From: an uncultured Bacilli bacterium
Lineage (GTDB): Bacteria; Bacillota_I; Bacilli_A; RF39; UBA660
DNA length: 37,303 nucleotides
Assembly: GCA_944363925.1 (NCBI GenBank)
Contig: CALVVS010000008.1
Location: 1 to 37,303 of the forward strand
Direction: 5' to 3'
Positions 23,295 to 31,114 of this stretch are shown here, in pieces (positions within the stretch are counted from its first letter, which is position 1; every line of letters starts with the position of its first letter). Made by a program: the position numbers and the translations under genes. The notes beneath the pieces are model-generated. The model searched no databases, was not told the origin of the DNA, and was given only the letters and a program-made list of their open reading frames with translations.

Positions 23295-23921
23295 TTTGTT
23301 TTTATAGTATTTACATATTTCTTTTAATTTGCACTCTTCACATTTAGGATTTCTAGCTAGGCAATGATATCTACCAAATAAAACCATTTGATGGTGTCTT
23401 TTACAAAGGTCTTCTTGTTTAAATATTTTATTTAGCTTTTTTTCTATTTGAATTGGTTCATCCTTTTCTTTAGCAAGGTTTAATCTTTTACTAACTCTCG
23501 ATACATGAGTATCAACAGCTATACATGGAACATTAAAAACATTACTTAAGACAACGTTTGCGGTTTTTCTCCCGACACCTGGCAGACTTTCTAAGTATTC
23601 TCTATTATTTGGCAGCTTACCATTAAAATCATTATCTAGTTTTTGAGCTATTTCAATTAAGTTTTGTGATTTTTTATGAAATGTACCGATAGATCTAATT
23701 ATATTTTGAATATCTTTGATATCGGCTTTGGCTAAAGATTTTACTGTGGGATATTTTTTGAACAATATTTCGGTAACGGAGTTAACTCTTTTATCGGTTG
23801 TTTGGGCACTTAACATGGTGGCTAATAATAATTCATAGTCTTTTGTATAATTTAGTTCACATTTAGGATTGGGAAATAATTCATCAAGATAATTTTCAAT
23901 CATTTTCGTTGAGCCAGTCAT
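23292..23921 (-). CDS. nth: Endonuclease III
   Basis: This DNA glycosylase/AP lyase removes oxidised pyrimidines. It has SAQTTDKRVN, the helix-hairpin-helix LPGVGRKTANVV with the catalytic lysine, the catalytic aspartate in AVDTHVSR, and the four [4Fe-4S] cysteines near the C-terminus (C-x6-C-x2-C-x5-C, Cys187/194/197/203 in a 209-aa product). The start is uncertain: ATG at 23921 has a weak GAAGTG site and gives the usual length, ATG at 23903 overlaps the dnaD stop, and a TTG lies at 23927. It overlaps dnaD, as in Bacillus dnaD-nth. Confidence 0.95.
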   Translation of the reverse strand: MTGSTKMIENYLDELFPNPKCELNYTKDYELLLATMLSAQTTDKRVNSVTEILFKKYPTVKSLAKADIKDIQNIIRSIGTFHKKSQNLIEIAQKLDNDFNGKLPNNREYLESLPGVGRKTANVVLSNVFNVPCIAVDTHVSRVSKRLNLAKEKDEPIQIEKKLNKIFKQEDLCKRHHQMVLFGRYHCLARNPKCEECKLKEICKYYKNK

Positions 23922-24525
23922 ATTCAAACACTTCTTTCTTTGGTTTTTGTTTTTGATGTTTTTCTCTAGCTATTTTTATATCATTTTCTGTTTTAATGCC
24001 TTTTTTATGCCACTCAGATAAGATTTTATCAATATATCGCAAGTTGGATACACCATTATAGACGGCTTCTTTTAAAGCTAAGTTGATTAATTCTTCGGTA
24101 TAGTTACCATCTAGCCAAGCACCAATTATTTCATATTCCATAGGGCTTAAGGTGCGGCCAAATTCTTTTTCAAATTTATCATAGATTGTTGTTTTAGGCG
24201 TTTCTTTTTTATCATTTATAATACTCATAACAAGTTTTTTATACATTTCATCTAAGTTGATGTATTCTTCACAAACTTTGCCAGATTTAACTGATATTTT
24301 AAGCATATCTTTATTTGTTAGATTATCAATTAATTTTAGGACGTCTTCAAGTTTAATACTTAAATCTTTTGATATTTTTTCTGGGTCAAATTCATTTGAG
24401 CCTAGTAAATAAATTAAAATAATTAATTCTTTATCAGTTAATTTTAATTTTTTATAATTTTGAAGTAAGGCCATTGGAACTATAATGTGGCCACTTTTCA
24501 TAAGTTCTAATATTTTTTCTGTCAT
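23896..24525 (-). CDS. dnaD: DNA replication initiation protein DnaD
   Basis: The 209-aa primosome protein helps load the replicative helicase with DnaB and DnaI. Residues about 1-100 form the winged-helix oligomerisation domain (IVPMALLQNYKKLKLTDKEL). Residues about 125-185 are the DnaB_2/DnaD C-terminal domain: EFGRTLSPMEYEIIGAWLDG and the DNA-binding YIDKILSEW (Tyr164-Trp172). A basic tail follows. AAGGTGG precedes the ATG and a promoter with TATAAT lies upstream. Confidence 0.94.
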   Translation of the reverse strand: MTEKILELMKSGHIIVPMALLQNYKKLKLTDKELIILIYLLGSNEFDPEKISKDLSIKLEDVLKLIDNLTNKDMLKISVKSGKVCEEYINLDEMYKKLVMSIINDKKETPKTTIYDKFEKEFGRTLSPMEYEIIGAWLDGNYTEELINLALKEAVYNGVSNLRYIDKILSEWHKKGIKTENDIKIAREKHQKQKPKKEVFEYDWLNEND

Positions 24526-24543
24526 AAAACCACCTTGTATTTT

Positions 24544-24573
24544 ATTATAACTTAAATGGCAGCTTTATTACAA
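24544..24573 (-). promoter_or_regulatory. Promoter of dnaD-nth
   Basis: On the minus strand TTGTAA (24568-24573), 18 bases and TATAAT (24544-24549). Confidence 0.7.
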
Positions 24574-24583
24574 TATGGCATAC

Positions 24584-24607
24584 GAAAAAAAGTCTATTTT
24601 TAGACTT
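24584..24607 (-). terminator. Terminator of the first HEFIH protein gene
   Basis: AAGTCTA (24590-24596) pairs with TAGACTT (24601-24607) around TTTT. Read leftward it enters TTTTTTT. Confidence 0.85.
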
Positions 24608-24610
24608 AAG

Positions 24611-26281
24611 TTACTTAGTTTTTGTTTGATTTTTAATTAATGATTGATTTGTTTCATAGGTAACAATTATATTATGTTTGCCTTCTTCATAACCTTTTTC
24701 GATGGGATAAACTTCTTTGACGGTTATGTTATCGTATTCTAGATTTGGTTCAATTATTAATGGGGTTTCATATGTTTTATTAATATCGGCAGGAACATAT
24801 ATATAATACCAATATTTACATTCGATAAGTCCTAGTTTTTGAGCGGTTTGGATATCATAGTTCTCGCCGGTAGATGTATTATAGACGTAATCTTCTAGCT
24901 TTGATGCTTCATTTAACTGTGAGATTATTTCATATTTATTATCTAATATATTATATTCGGTAAAGATAGGGATATCTTGTTTTTTTAAGTTATCGACTTC
25001 TGATTTTTCAATATATTTTTTTTGAGCTATTGATATTTTGACAATGTTTTTTTCAAGAGCTTCTTCGAGAGGTATAATTTTAGAGAATTTAAGTGAAAAG
25101 TCATTATTTTTATTATTGAAATAGTTTTTATCAATATTATATGTATCAAAGATGATCTTTGTTTCATTATAGAGATAGCTTAATTCAGTTTCTTCATTTG
25201 TTAAGGTGTTATAGATTTGGTACAGATATTTATCAATTTTATTATTAAGAGTTTTTTGATTTTCTTCGGATAGATATGCGGGATTTTCCTGAAATAGTTT
25301 TAATAGTTCATTAGCATCTTCTTTTGGTAAAATGTCGTATATTTTGTTTTCGAAATCAGTAGTAGTGCCACTAAAGTTTAAGTTCCATATAGTTTCTTCC
25401 CCTATTAGTTCCATTAGGAATTGTAATCTAGATACAGCTTCGGTGTAGGTTATATTTGGAACATTATAGTATTCAGAGCTGATTAAAGAGGCACTGGCTT
25501 CTTTGATATATGAATATTCATTAAATGATTGCATTAGATGGATAAATTCATGTATTTTAGTATTATTATCTTCTTCATTAGCAAGATGAATTATATTCGG
25601 ATATAAATCAGAATACCAGCCTAGCATGTTTTCGTTATTTGGGTCATTTATTCCGACAGCAATGGTTATATCGGTCATTTTTTCTTCTAAGGATGAGTAT
25701 CTATCTTCGGTTACCGGATTTTGGGTTAGGTCTTCAAAAAAGTTTTCATTTATTAAAAGTTTTTTATCTTGTTCTGATAGATTTTTAGAATTAATAATAT
25801 ATTGTTTTAAATCAGAACTGGTCAGTTTTATTTCATTTGATTTTTTCAACTGATTATTTGTATAGTTAATATTTTGGTTAGTTATGAAAACTTGGTTTAC
25901 GGAACTAGTAAGCGATAATAATAGAGTTATGTTTAGACATATAATGCATCCTTTTATGGCATAGGTTTTTATATTATCTTTTTGAGCATTATTTATACAC
26001 AAAACGGCATTTTGACCATTTTCTTTAAAGAATTTTTCATAATTTTCTTGATTATTTTGATAAAAATGTTTATATCCTGTTTCTTCATCTAAATACACTT
26101 CATAAATATCTTTGTATAAAAATTTGGGCTTATGACAAGTTGTAAGTTCTTTAATTAAAGATGAAAAGTAATTATTGGTAGTGATTTTTTTATTAAATGT
26201 TTTGTAATAATTTATAATGTTACCGTTTTCATAGTCTACATATATTGTTTGGTTATTAATTTTTATTATTCCTAAATGCAT
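24611..26281 (-). CDS. Membrane-anchored putative zinc metallopeptidase (HEFIH family, copy 1)
   Basis: The 556-aa protein has no signal peptide at its start. A polar N-terminal domain (1-105; MHLGIIKINNQTIYVDYENG, TCHKPKFLYKDIYEVYLDEE, KENGQNAV) is followed by one membrane helix (about 112-133) and a large C-terminal region, probably outside. That region has IHEFIHLMQ (His244-Glu245-x-x-His248), then EYSYIKEASASLISSEYY with Glu261 as a possible third ligand: an HExxH-x12-E zinc-site pattern. Near the end is DIQTAQKLGLIECKYWYY. The paralogue at 27751-29484 keeps all these features. I recognise no named peptidase family, and activity is inferred from the motif alone. GGAG precedes the ATG. Confidence 0.8.
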   Translation of the reverse strand: MHLGIIKINNQTIYVDYENGNIINYYKTFNKKITTNNYFSSLIKELTTCHKPKFLYKDIYEVYLDEETGYKHFYQNNQENYEKFFKENGQNAVLCINNAQKDNIKTYAIKGCIICLNITLLLSLTSSVNQVFITNQNINYTNNQLKKSNEIKLTSSDLKQYIINSKNLSEQDKKLLINENFFEDLTQNPVTEDRYSSLEEKMTDITIAVGINDPNNENMLGWYSDLYPNIIHLANEEDNNTKIHEFIHLMQSFNEYSYIKEASASLISSEYYNVPNITYTEAVSRLQFLMELIGEETIWNLNFSGTTTDFENKIYDILPKEDANELLKLFQENPAYLSEENQKTLNNKIDKYLYQIYNTLTNEETELSYLYNETKIIFDTYNIDKNYFNNKNNDFSLKFSKIIPLEEALEKNIVKISIAQKKYIEKSEVDNLKKQDIPIFTEYNILDNKYEIISQLNEASKLEDYVYNTSTGENYDIQTAQKLGLIECKYWYYIYVPADINKTYETPLIIEPNLEYDNITVKEVYPIEKGYEEGKHNIIVTYETNQSLIKNQTKTK

Positions 26282-26354
26282 AATTTACTCCTTTTGTTTT
26301 TACTTTATCTATTATTTATTATAACTTATATATTAATTTATGTACAATATTATA

Positions 26355-26397
26355 GAAGAAAAAAGTTCATAATTTTTGACTAGTATTATGAACTTTT
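26355..26397 (-). terminator. Long-stem terminator downstream of the third surface-protein gene
   Basis: A perfect 13-bp stem, AAAAGTTCATAAT (26361-26373) with ATTATGAACTTTT (26385-26397), is followed leftward by TTTTTTC. It lies about 110 bases past the stop at 26506. Nothing else was seen in 26398-26505. Confidence 0.85.
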
Positions 26398-26505
26398 ATA
26401 TTAGTTTTTGATGTTTTTTATATAAAATTAAAATCCTATATGAATTTGCTTTCTTTGCCTTTTATTAATTAGTGTTTGCTTAAAAATGAATATATCAATA
26501 TGTTT

Positions 26506-27207
26506 TTATTTTATAAATATACTATCGATAGCTGGTGTCCCAAAACCTAATTGATAGGTTAATAAGGTCTGTTGGTTTTGGCCATTTAAGTCTGCTCTAA
26601 TAAGATAGGCAGTTTGCGTACGGGTTGAACCAGAAGCTGATTCTCTATTGTATGAATAATATATATAATTATTTGTCACATATATATCACTGATAACGGG
26701 ATACCCATTACCTACGTTATATGTTAATAAGGTCTGTTGATTTTGGCCATTTAAATCTGTTCTAATTAGCCACGCTGATTTTGTACTAGTGCTACCTCCG
26801 CTTTCTTTATGATAAGAATAATATATATAATTATTTGTTACGTATATACTATCCATAATTGGATAATATGAGCCTTGGGAAATTTCTATTAATTTTTTTT
26901 GGTTTTGTCCATTTAAGTCTGCCCTAATAAGATAGGCAGTTTTCGTACTGGATGAACCAGAAGGTGATTCATAATGATATACATAATATATATTATCTCC
27001 TGATTTTATTGATGATGAACATGTATTATAAAGTTCATCTATTGCCCCTTGTACATTTGTAGAATTTAATTTACTAGAACTATTATCATAGGTTACTTGA
27101 TTAGAAGGAAAATAAGTTATTGCATATACACTTACCGTACTAAATAATAACCCTCCAAAAATAAAAATAAATATTTTACTGTTAAAAATTTTTTTTAATT
27201 TTTTCAT
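26506..27207 (-). CDS. TYFPSN-family surface protein with 54-residue propeller-like repeats
   Basis: The 233-aa product has a basic start, a hydrophobic helix ending SVYA, then ITYFPSNQVTYDNSSSKLNS and VQGAIDELYNTC (to about residue 66). Three units of 54 residues follow. Each unit reads NYIYYSYHKESGGSTSTKSA then WLIRTDLNGQNQQTLLTY, with NVGNGYPVISDIYVTN after it. The units are 162 bp apart in the DNA and have diverged more than the 111-bp units of the gene at 18292. The YIYY...LIRADLNGQN pattern resembles DUF5050-like propeller blades. AGGAGG precedes the ATG. It is divergent from a double-HTH regulator and lies between two HEFIH proteins. Function is unknown. Confidence 0.82.
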   Translation of the reverse strand: MKKLKKIFNSKIFIFIFGGLLFSTVSVYAITYFPSNQVTYDNSSSKLNSTNVQGAIDELYNTCSSSIKSGDNIYYVYHYESPSGSSSTKTAYLIRADLNGQNQKKLIEISQGSYYPIMDSIYVTNNYIYYSYHKESGGSTSTKSAWLIRTDLNGQNQQTLLTYNVGNGYPVISDIYVTNNYIYYSYNRESASGSTRTQTAYLIRADLNGQNQQTLLTYQLGFGTPAIDSIFIK

Positions 27208-27314
27208 TACTCTACCTCCTATGTTATTTATAGTATATCATATTTTTGTCGTATAGAATAGCGTTTTTTATTAAATTTTTATTTTGTAGTTACAATTTTT
27301 ATAGGTGATACAAT

Positions 27315-27749
27315 ATGGAATTTAAAAGAATTAAGGCTATTAGAGAGGACAATGATTTAACGCAAACTGAAATAGCACGTATACTTGGAGTTAATAGAGG
27401 GGCTTATTCTTTATGGGAGCTTGGCATAAATACAATTCCTTTAAGTTACTTAAATGTTTTTTGTAATAAGTTTGAATTAAGTTTAGATTATATTTTAGGG
27501 ATAACTAATGTTAAAAATTATACTTTGGTTAATAATGATATTGATATTAATGTTTTGGGTAAAAGATTAAAGTTTATTAGAAAAAAAGAAAAGAGAACAC
27601 AAGAAAATATTGCGTCTCTTTTAAATACAACGCACTCTACTTGGAGTGCTTATGAAAATTGCAAGGTTTTAATTCCAACGGTATTTATTTGGAAATTTGC
27701 GACTGAGTATAAGTGTTCTGTAGATTGGTTATGTGGTAAAATTAATTAA
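27315..27749 (+). CDS. XRE regulator with two tandem HTH domains
   Basis: The 144-aa product has two Cro/C1-type domains in a row. The first (2-60) includes RIKAIREDNDLTQTEIARIL, then GVNRGAYSLWELG. The second (about 78-140) includes LKFIRKKEKRTQENIASLLN, then TTHSTWSAYENC and FIWKFATEYKCSVDWLCG. GGTGAT precedes the ATG. Two DNA-binding domains in one chain could read two half-sites without a dimer, consistent with the absence of an obvious perfect palindrome in 27208-27314. It is divergent from the surface-protein gene at 26506-27207 and converges on the HEFIH gene ending at 27751. Confidence 0.9.
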   Translation: MEFKRIKAIREDNDLTQTEIARILGVNRGAYSLWELGINTIPLSYLNVFCNKFELSLDYILGITNVKNYTLVNNDIDINVLGKRLKFIRKKEKRTQENIASLLNTTHSTWSAYENCKVLIPTVFIWKFATEYKCSVDWLCGKIN

Positions 27750-27750
27750 T

Positions 27751-29484
27751 TTATTTTGTTTTAGAAGTTTGATTTTGATACAGGTATTGATTTGGCACAT
27801 AATTTATTATTATATTATTTAAAGGATATATTTCATTAGTAGATGCACTTATATTTTCGATATTATTGTAAGGATCTAATAATTTTATTTCTGGTATATT
27901 TATAGTTATATTAGGAATATTTTCATATTTTTTTATTTCATCATATTGTATATTATAGAAAAATTTATATTGATAGTATTTTGTTTCTATGAGTCCAAGA
28001 CTTTGAGCTTCGGCTACTGTATATTGTTCGCCGGTATTATAATTTATAAAATATTGATTACCATTTTCATCAAATATTAATTCACTTATATTTTTATTTA
28101 AAATTATATATTCCTCATGTATTATATCATCGTTACTGATTTGTGATGGATCATTGGGATTGATGTAATTTTTTTGAGTTAATGTATACGATATATCTAT
28201 CATATTTTGGTTTAAAGCAATGTCAAGAGGAATAGAAAATTTATATTCAAAAGGGTTTATGGCATTTTCTTTATTTTTTTCATTGAAATAGTTACGGTTT
28301 AATAAATATCCTTTACTTGCTAGATGATTTGTACTGGAAATATCGGTTAAAAATTCTAGGGTTTCTGTATTTTCAGGAGCTAAAGATTTATACATTTGCA
28401 ATAAATAGTTATCTATTTTTTGGTTAATTTCATAGTTTTTTGATTGACTAAGCATACCTATACTAGAGGTAAATAATTCTAACAATTCTTCGGCATCTTT
28501 TTCAGGCAATAGGCTTTTGATGGCTATTTCAAATTCCCTAGTACTACCACTAAAGTTTAAATCCCATATGATGTCTGGTCCTATTATTTCCATTAAAAAC
28601 TGTGTTCTAATTATAGCATCGTTGTAGGCAGTTTGGTTACTATTATAATATTCATTACTAATTAAAGTTGCACAGGCTTCTCTAATATATTGATATTGAT
28701 TATCATCTTGCAGTAAATGGATAAATTCATGGATAGTGGTTTGATTATCATTTTCATTAACTACATGAATCTGATTAGAAATCATTGGATTATACCAACC
28801 AAGCACACCGTCAGCAGGTTTACCTTCTTGACCATATACGATATCTATATTAGTCATTTTAACTTCTAGAGAAAAGATTCTGTCACTAGTCATGAGGGTT
28901 GTAGACAGATCATTAAATAGGTCATTATTAATTAATAGTTGTTTTTCTTGTTCATTTAAGTTGGGAGAGGTATTGATAAAGTTTTCGAAAAAGTCGGCGT
29001 CTACTTTTTCATCTGGTATACTATATTCGATATTATTAGTTATATCAATTTGAGTATTTGTTTTAGTCGTTTCAATTGTATATATTGCGGATACGGCTGA
29101 AATAAAAGTTATAGATGATATGAAAATAATAAATATTTCGGTTCCTTTAATGATAAAGCTTTTTGAATTATATTTATTTTCATTTGATGCTTTATTTAAC
29201 ATGATAGCATTTTGACCATTTTCATAGAAAAATTTTAAATAGTCTTCTTTTCCATTTTTATAGAAGTGTTTAAAGTTGGTTTTTTCATCTAAATATACTT
29301 CATATTCATTTTGATACAAATATTTTGGTTTATGACAAGTTATAATATATTTGATTAGATTAATAAATATTTCATTTGGGATGATTATTTTTTTATCTTT
29401 GGTTTGTTTATAGCAACAAAGCTCTTTATTTTTAATATCAATGTATATTATATTATCTTTTATTCTAATTGTTCCTAAATGCAT
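27751..29484 (-). CDS. Membrane-anchored putative zinc metallopeptidase (HEFIH family, copy 2)
   Basis: The 577-aa paralogue of the gene at 24611 has the same plan: MHLGTIRIKDNIIYIDIKNK, TCHKPKYLYQNEYEVYLDEK and YENGQNA in the N-terminal domain, then a membrane helix (about 112-137). The C-terminal region has IHEFIHLLQ (His252, Glu253, His256), then QYQYIREACATLISNEYY with Glu269. TVAEAQSLGLIETKYYQYKF near the end matches copy 1. AAAAGGTGAAATT precedes the ATG, and the gene starts 11 bases after the cca stop, so it may be transcribed from the cca promoter. Its substrate is unknown; the neighbouring surface protein is the nearest candidate. Confidence 0.8.
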   Translation of the reverse strand: MHLGTIRIKDNIIYIDIKNKELCCYKQTKDKKIIIPNEIFINLIKYIITCHKPKYLYQNEYEVYLDEKTNFKHFYKNGKEDYLKFFYENGQNAIMLNKASNENKYNSKSFIIKGTEIFIIFISSITFISAVSAIYTIETTKTNTQIDITNNIEYSIPDEKVDADFFENFINTSPNLNEQEKQLLINNDLFNDLSTTLMTSDRIFSLEVKMTNIDIVYGQEGKPADGVLGWYNPMISNQIHVVNENDNQTTIHEFIHLLQDDNQYQYIREACATLISNEYYNSNQTAYNDAIIRTQFLMEIIGPDIIWDLNFSGSTREFEIAIKSLLPEKDAEELLELFTSSIGMLSQSKNYEINQKIDNYLLQMYKSLAPENTETLEFLTDISSTNHLASKGYLLNRNYFNEKNKENAINPFEYKFSIPLDIALNQNMIDISYTLTQKNYINPNDPSQISNDDIIHEEYIILNKNISELIFDENGNQYFINYNTGEQYTVAEAQSLGLIETKYYQYKFFYNIQYDEIKKYENIPNITINIPEIKLLDPYNNIENISASTNEIYPLNNIIINYVPNQYLYQNQTSKTK

Positions 29485-29495
29485 AATTTCACCTT

Positions 29496-30590
29496 TTAAT
29501 TTTGATAATTTTCTATGATATAGTTAATTAATTCTTCTTTATCATTATTTAATTTACCATCTAATAATTGATTTTCCAAATCAGATAGGATTGTTTTTAA
29601 AAATGAGCCAGCCTTTTTATTTAACAAATCACATATTTCCATTGGTGTTATGGCTATATCTAATCTACTTTTTATTGGAATTTTAGCATATTTTTCATTT
29701 AACAATTTTTTATCAACGCCGTTTAATTCAGCAGCCATTGTACAAGTATAAAGGCCATAATTATATAAAGTATGATTATCTAAAAGCTCTTTATCTTTTA
29801 CTTCATTTATTTTTCTAATACTTTCTTTTTCGATTGTATTAAAATTATATTTATCTAAGGCATCTAGTTGGGCCCAAGTAACAATCATCGAAGGAGTAAT
29901 TTTAGCCTTTTTTAGATTTGGTATTTCGAGGTGCTCAGTTAATTTAAGGTCAATTAAAAGTTCAATACCATAAGCTTTATTAGGGCTCGAGAAAATTAGA
30001 TCTAGTTCATCTTTTTTACGATCTTTAGATATCTTTTTTAACAGGTATCCATATTTTTTTATGTATGTTTTTAGTTTTGGTTCAATAGTGAAATTTAAAG
30101 TGGCGGCAAAGCGAATAGCTCTTAAAATACGTAGAGCATCTTCTTTTAGGCTCTGTTTGGGATTTCCAACGGTTCTAATTATTTTATTATCTAAGTCTTG
30201 TTTGGCACCAATTAGATCAATTTGTTTACCATCTTTATCAATACACAAGGTGTTTATGGTAAAGTCTCTTCTTTTAATGTCTTCTTCTAGGGTATCGACA
30301 TATTCTATTTTTTCAGGTCTGCGATGATCTTTATATTTGAATTCTTTTCTAAAAGTAGTTATTTCAAATTTAATTTTTTCAAAAACGACAGTGACTGAGC
30401 CATATTCGGAATTAGTGGTTACTACTTCAGAAAATATTTGATGCAATTCCATTGGGGTAGCGTCAGTACAAATATCAATATCGGTAAATGTTCTTTTTAA
30501 GTATAAATCTCGAGGATAGCCACCAACCATATAAGCGACGTATCCATAGTTACTTATTTTTTCTAATAGTCTAAGTGCGGTTTCGTACAT
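29496..30590 (-). CDS. cca: CCA-adding enzyme / tRNA nucleotidyltransferase
   Basis: The 364-aa class II nucleotidyltransferase adds or repairs the 3' CCA of tRNA. Catalytic motif: VGGYPRDLYL then TDIDIC (Asp37, Asp39). Following motifs are RRDFTINTLCID, DLIGAKQDLDNKIIRTVGNP and EDALRILRAIRFAATLNF. Poly(A) polymerase I is the main alternative, but the size and the Firmicute context fit a CCA enzyme. GGAGATGA precedes the ATG. A membrane metallopeptidase gene follows within 11 bases. Confidence 0.93.
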   Translation of the reverse strand: MYETALRLLEKISNYGYVAYMVGGYPRDLYLKRTFTDIDICTDATPMELHQIFSEVVTTNSEYGSVTVVFEKIKFEITTFRKEFKYKDHRRPEKIEYVDTLEEDIKRRDFTINTLCIDKDGKQIDLIGAKQDLDNKIIRTVGNPKQSLKEDALRILRAIRFAATLNFTIEPKLKTYIKKYGYLLKKISKDRKKDELDLIFSSPNKAYGIELLIDLKLTEHLEIPNLKKAKITPSMIVTWAQLDALDKYNFNTIEKESIRKINEVKDKELLDNHTLYNYGLYTCTMAAELNGVDKKLLNEKYAKIPIKSRLDIAITPMEICDLLNKKAGSFLKTILSDLENQLLDGKLNNDKEELINYIIENYQN

Positions 30591-30613
30591 TAATTCATCT
30601 CCATTTTTCTATA

Positions 30614-30636
30614 TTAAAAAAAGGCATCAAAGCCTT
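30614..30636 (-). terminator. Terminator of hup
   Basis: AAGGC (30621-30625) pairs with GCCTT (30632-30636) around ATCAAA, leading leftward into TTTTTTT. Confidence 0.8.
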
Positions 30637-30907
30637 AATTTAATGCATCTTTTAATTTTGCGCCAGCTTTGATAGAAACAGCTGTTCTTGCAGGAATAGT
30701 TACGGCCTCACCAGTTCTTGGGTTACGACCTTGTCTAGCTTCTTTATGTTGAGTAGCAAATGTGCAGAAACCAGTTAATGTAACTTTTCCTTCATTTTTT
30801 AATCCTTCAACGATTCCATTTAATACAGCATCTAATGCTCTAGTAGCATCTGCTTTAGTCATTCCTGTTTCTTCGGCAATATAGTTTACTAAATTTTGTT
30901 TTGTCAT
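30635..30907 (-). CDS. hup: HU family DNA-binding protein
   Basis: The 90-aa nucleoid protein starts MTKQNLVNYIAEETGMTKAD and has VTLTGFCTFATQHKEARQGR, NPRTGEAVTIPARTAVSIKA and the final GAKLKDALN. The arm tip RNPRTGE contains the intercalating proline. GGGAGG lies 9 bases before the ATG, and the gene is monocistronic with its own promoter and terminator. Confidence 0.97.
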   Translation of the reverse strand: MTKQNLVNYIAEETGMTKADATRALDAVLNGIVEGLKNEGKVTLTGFCTFATQHKEARQGRNPRTGEAVTIPARTAVSIKAGAKLKDALN

Positions 30908-30955
30908 TTTAAATTTACCTCCCTTGTATTGTTAAGCTATCTTGCTTACATTTAC

Positions 30956-30984
30956 ATACTATCATGTTTGGCCATAAAAATCAA
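30956..30984 (-). promoter_or_regulatory. Promoter of hup
   Basis: On the minus strand TTGATT (30979-30984), 17 bases and TAGTAT (30956-30961). Confidence 0.6.
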
Positions 30985-31114
30985 CATATTTTTCACTTTT
31001 TTACGGTTTTTTAAACACATGGATAGGGAGTTTTTATTTGTTTATGAGTGATTTGTTTTTGTATTTTTTTAAAATGTTTTATTAAGTTTAGATGAATAGT
31101 AATATTTTTGAATA

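Noticed and set aside
27738-27760. Terminator between the double-HTH gene and the second HEFIH gene
   Set aside because: The AAATTAATTAATTT palindrome is all A/T, without a stable stem or a clear T tail, so I did not call it.
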